7,008 bases of DNA from an uncultured Lachnospiraceae bacterium. GTDB lineage: Bacteria > Bacillota > Clostridia > Lachnospirales > Lachnospiraceae. Shown here piece by piece: positions 6,227 through 7,008 of this stretch. The position numbers were made by a program, and so were the translations under genes. Within the stretch, counting starts at the first letter, position 1, and each line of letters starts with the position of its first letter. The stretch is taken from positions 1 to 7,008 of the forward strand of contig OMSM01000295.1 of the NCBI GenBank assembly GCA_900313745.1, given 5' to 3'. The notes under the pieces are model-generated. The model saw nothing but the letters and a program-made list of their open reading frames with translations, had not been told where the DNA came from and ran no database searches.

Positions 6227-7008
6227 TCACAGGTTCGTATACCCCATAAGAGCCTCGTCTACAGCGCGGGCGGCGTTCCTTCCCTCCGTGACCGCCCAGA
6301 CCACGAGGGACTGTCCCCGGTGCATGTCGCCGGCAGTAAAAACTTTTCCGCGCGACGCTGCATATCCGCCGGGAGAAGTTTTGACATTGCTGCGCGCGTC
6401 GGTCTCCACGCCGAAGCTCTCCGTGACATAGCTCTCGCTGCCGAGGAACCCCGCCGCGATGAGGACGAGCTGCGCCGGAACGGTGCGCTCCGACCCCTCA
6501 ACAGGAACCATGTTCATCCTGCCGGTCGTCTTGTCCTTCACCGGGGAAAGCGAGACCAGGACGGCGCCCTTAAGGCGTCCCTTCCTGTCCTTCAGGAATT
6601 CCTTCACGGTCGTCTGATAAACTCTGGGATCCGCGCCGAAGCGCCATATTGCCTCCTCCTGGCCGTAGTCGGTCTTGAGGACCCTCGGCCACTCCGGCCA
6701 GGGGTTAGAGGGAAGCCTTGCCGCCGCGGGCTCCGGCATCATCTCCAGCTGAGTAACGCTCTTCGCTCCGAGCCGGATCACCGTCCCGACGCAGTCATTG
6801 CCGGTGTCTCCGCCGCCGATCACGATGACGTCCTTCCCCTTGGCGAGATCCAGGGGGTATTCCTCAAAGGAGCAGTCCAGAAGCCGCTTCGTCACGCTTC
6901 CAAGGAAGTCCACCGCGAAGTAAATTCCCTCCGCATCCCTGCCCGGGGCCTTGATATCCCTGGGATTGGACGCGCCGCAGGCCAGAATGACGCTGTCGTA
7001 CTCCTCCA
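6227..7008 (-). CDS. gltD: Glutamate synthase small (beta) subunit, 5' end cut off by window edge
   Basis: GltD is the NAD(P)H-oxidising flavoprotein subunit of glutamate synthase (GOGAT). It passes electrons to the large subunit, which makes two glutamates from glutamine and 2-oxoglutarate. The visible 259 residues are the C-terminal half of a protein normally near 490 residues. They open with YDSVILACGASNPRD (3-17) and APGRDAEGIYFAVDFL, then a nucleotide-binding loop VIGGGDTGNDC (about 62-72), the LPSNPWPEWPRVLK segment typical of GltD, and a C-terminal FAD-binding stretch AGDMHRGQSLVVWAVTEGRN (225-244) followed by AARAVD. The frame is open to the right edge; a GTG at 6913 is an internal Val codon. 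The N-terminal iron-sulfur and first FAD-binding parts lie outside. Related oxidoreductases (NfnB, the DPD N-terminal domain) share the fold, but the proline-tryptophan segment and the exact C-terminus favour GltD. A large subunit upstream is expected but not seen. Confidence 0.93.
   Translation of the reverse strand, partial: EEYDSVILACGASNPRDIKAPGRDAEGIYFAVDFLGSVTKRLLDCSFEEYPLDLAKGKDVIVIGGGDTGNDCVGTVIRLGAKSVTQLEMMPEPAAARLPSNPWPEWPRVLKTDYGQEEAIWRFGADPRVYQTTVKEFLKDRKGRLKGAVLVSLSPVKDKTTGRMNMVPVEGSERTVPAQLVLIAAGFLGSESYVTESFGVETDARSNVKTSPGGYAASRGKVFTAGDMHRGQSLVVWAVTEGRNAARAVDEALMGYTNL

Noticed and set aside
6911..6913. GTG as the start of a short 228-residue oxidoreductase
   Set aside because: The same frame continues upstream to the window edge with clear GltD sequence (YDSVILACGASNPRD), so this GTG is an internal Val codon.
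1..7008. A previously undescribed defence, mobile or RNA-based system
   Set aside because: Every base is accounted for by five well-known metabolic genes and short gaps. I saw no tandem repeats, spacers, transposase or integrase sequence, tRNA-like folds or unknown protein family.

Overview
This window is a compact stretch of bacterial housekeeping metabolism. Five genes all lie on the minus strand, so transcription runs from high to low coordinates: gltD (5' part outside the window) -> dapL -> pyrG -> carA -> carB (3' part outside the window). The DNA is GC-rich, roughly 60% by eye. Shine-Dalgarno sites of the AGGAG type precede the internal genes. LL-diaminopimelate aminotransferase (DapL), a heterodimeric-type CarA/CarB and a bacterial-type GltD together suggest an anaerobic, GC-rich member of the Clostridia, perhaps Lachnospiraceae-like. 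That assignment is an inference from gene content, not from a marker gene.

Layout. Positions 7008-6227 hold the C-terminal half of the glutamate synthase small subunit. A 63-base gap with a small hairpin follows. Positions 6163-4949 hold dapL, complete at 404 residues. After 29 bases comes pyrG (4919-3210), CTP synthase, 569 residues with an unusual Ala/Glu/Pro/Gly-rich C-terminal tail. pyrG overlaps the start of carA (3220-2126, 364 residues) by 11 bases. After 58 bases carB starts at 2067 and runs off the left edge after 689 codons, about two thirds of the usual length. Gaps are short, all strands agree and no terminator is visible, so one operon or two closely spaced units is the simplest reading. 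The promoter and any leader regulation would lie outside the window.

How the genes fit together. All five proteins handle glutamine or glutamate nitrogen. GltD, with its large subunit, makes glutamate from glutamine and 2-oxoglutarate. DapL uses glutamate as amino donor to make LL-diaminopimelate for lysine and cell wall. PyrG and CarA hydrolyse glutamine to supply ammonia for CTP and for carbamoyl phosphate, and CarB makes the carbamoyl phosphate for arginine and pyrimidines.

I found no RNA genes, mobile elements, CRISPR arrays or phage genes, and no stretch above 100 bases without a gene. I see no novel system. The points worth a second look are small: the PyrG tail, an insertion in the CarB oligomerisation domain, the pyrG/carA overlap, the gltD-dapL hairpin and the nitrogen-themed gene order.
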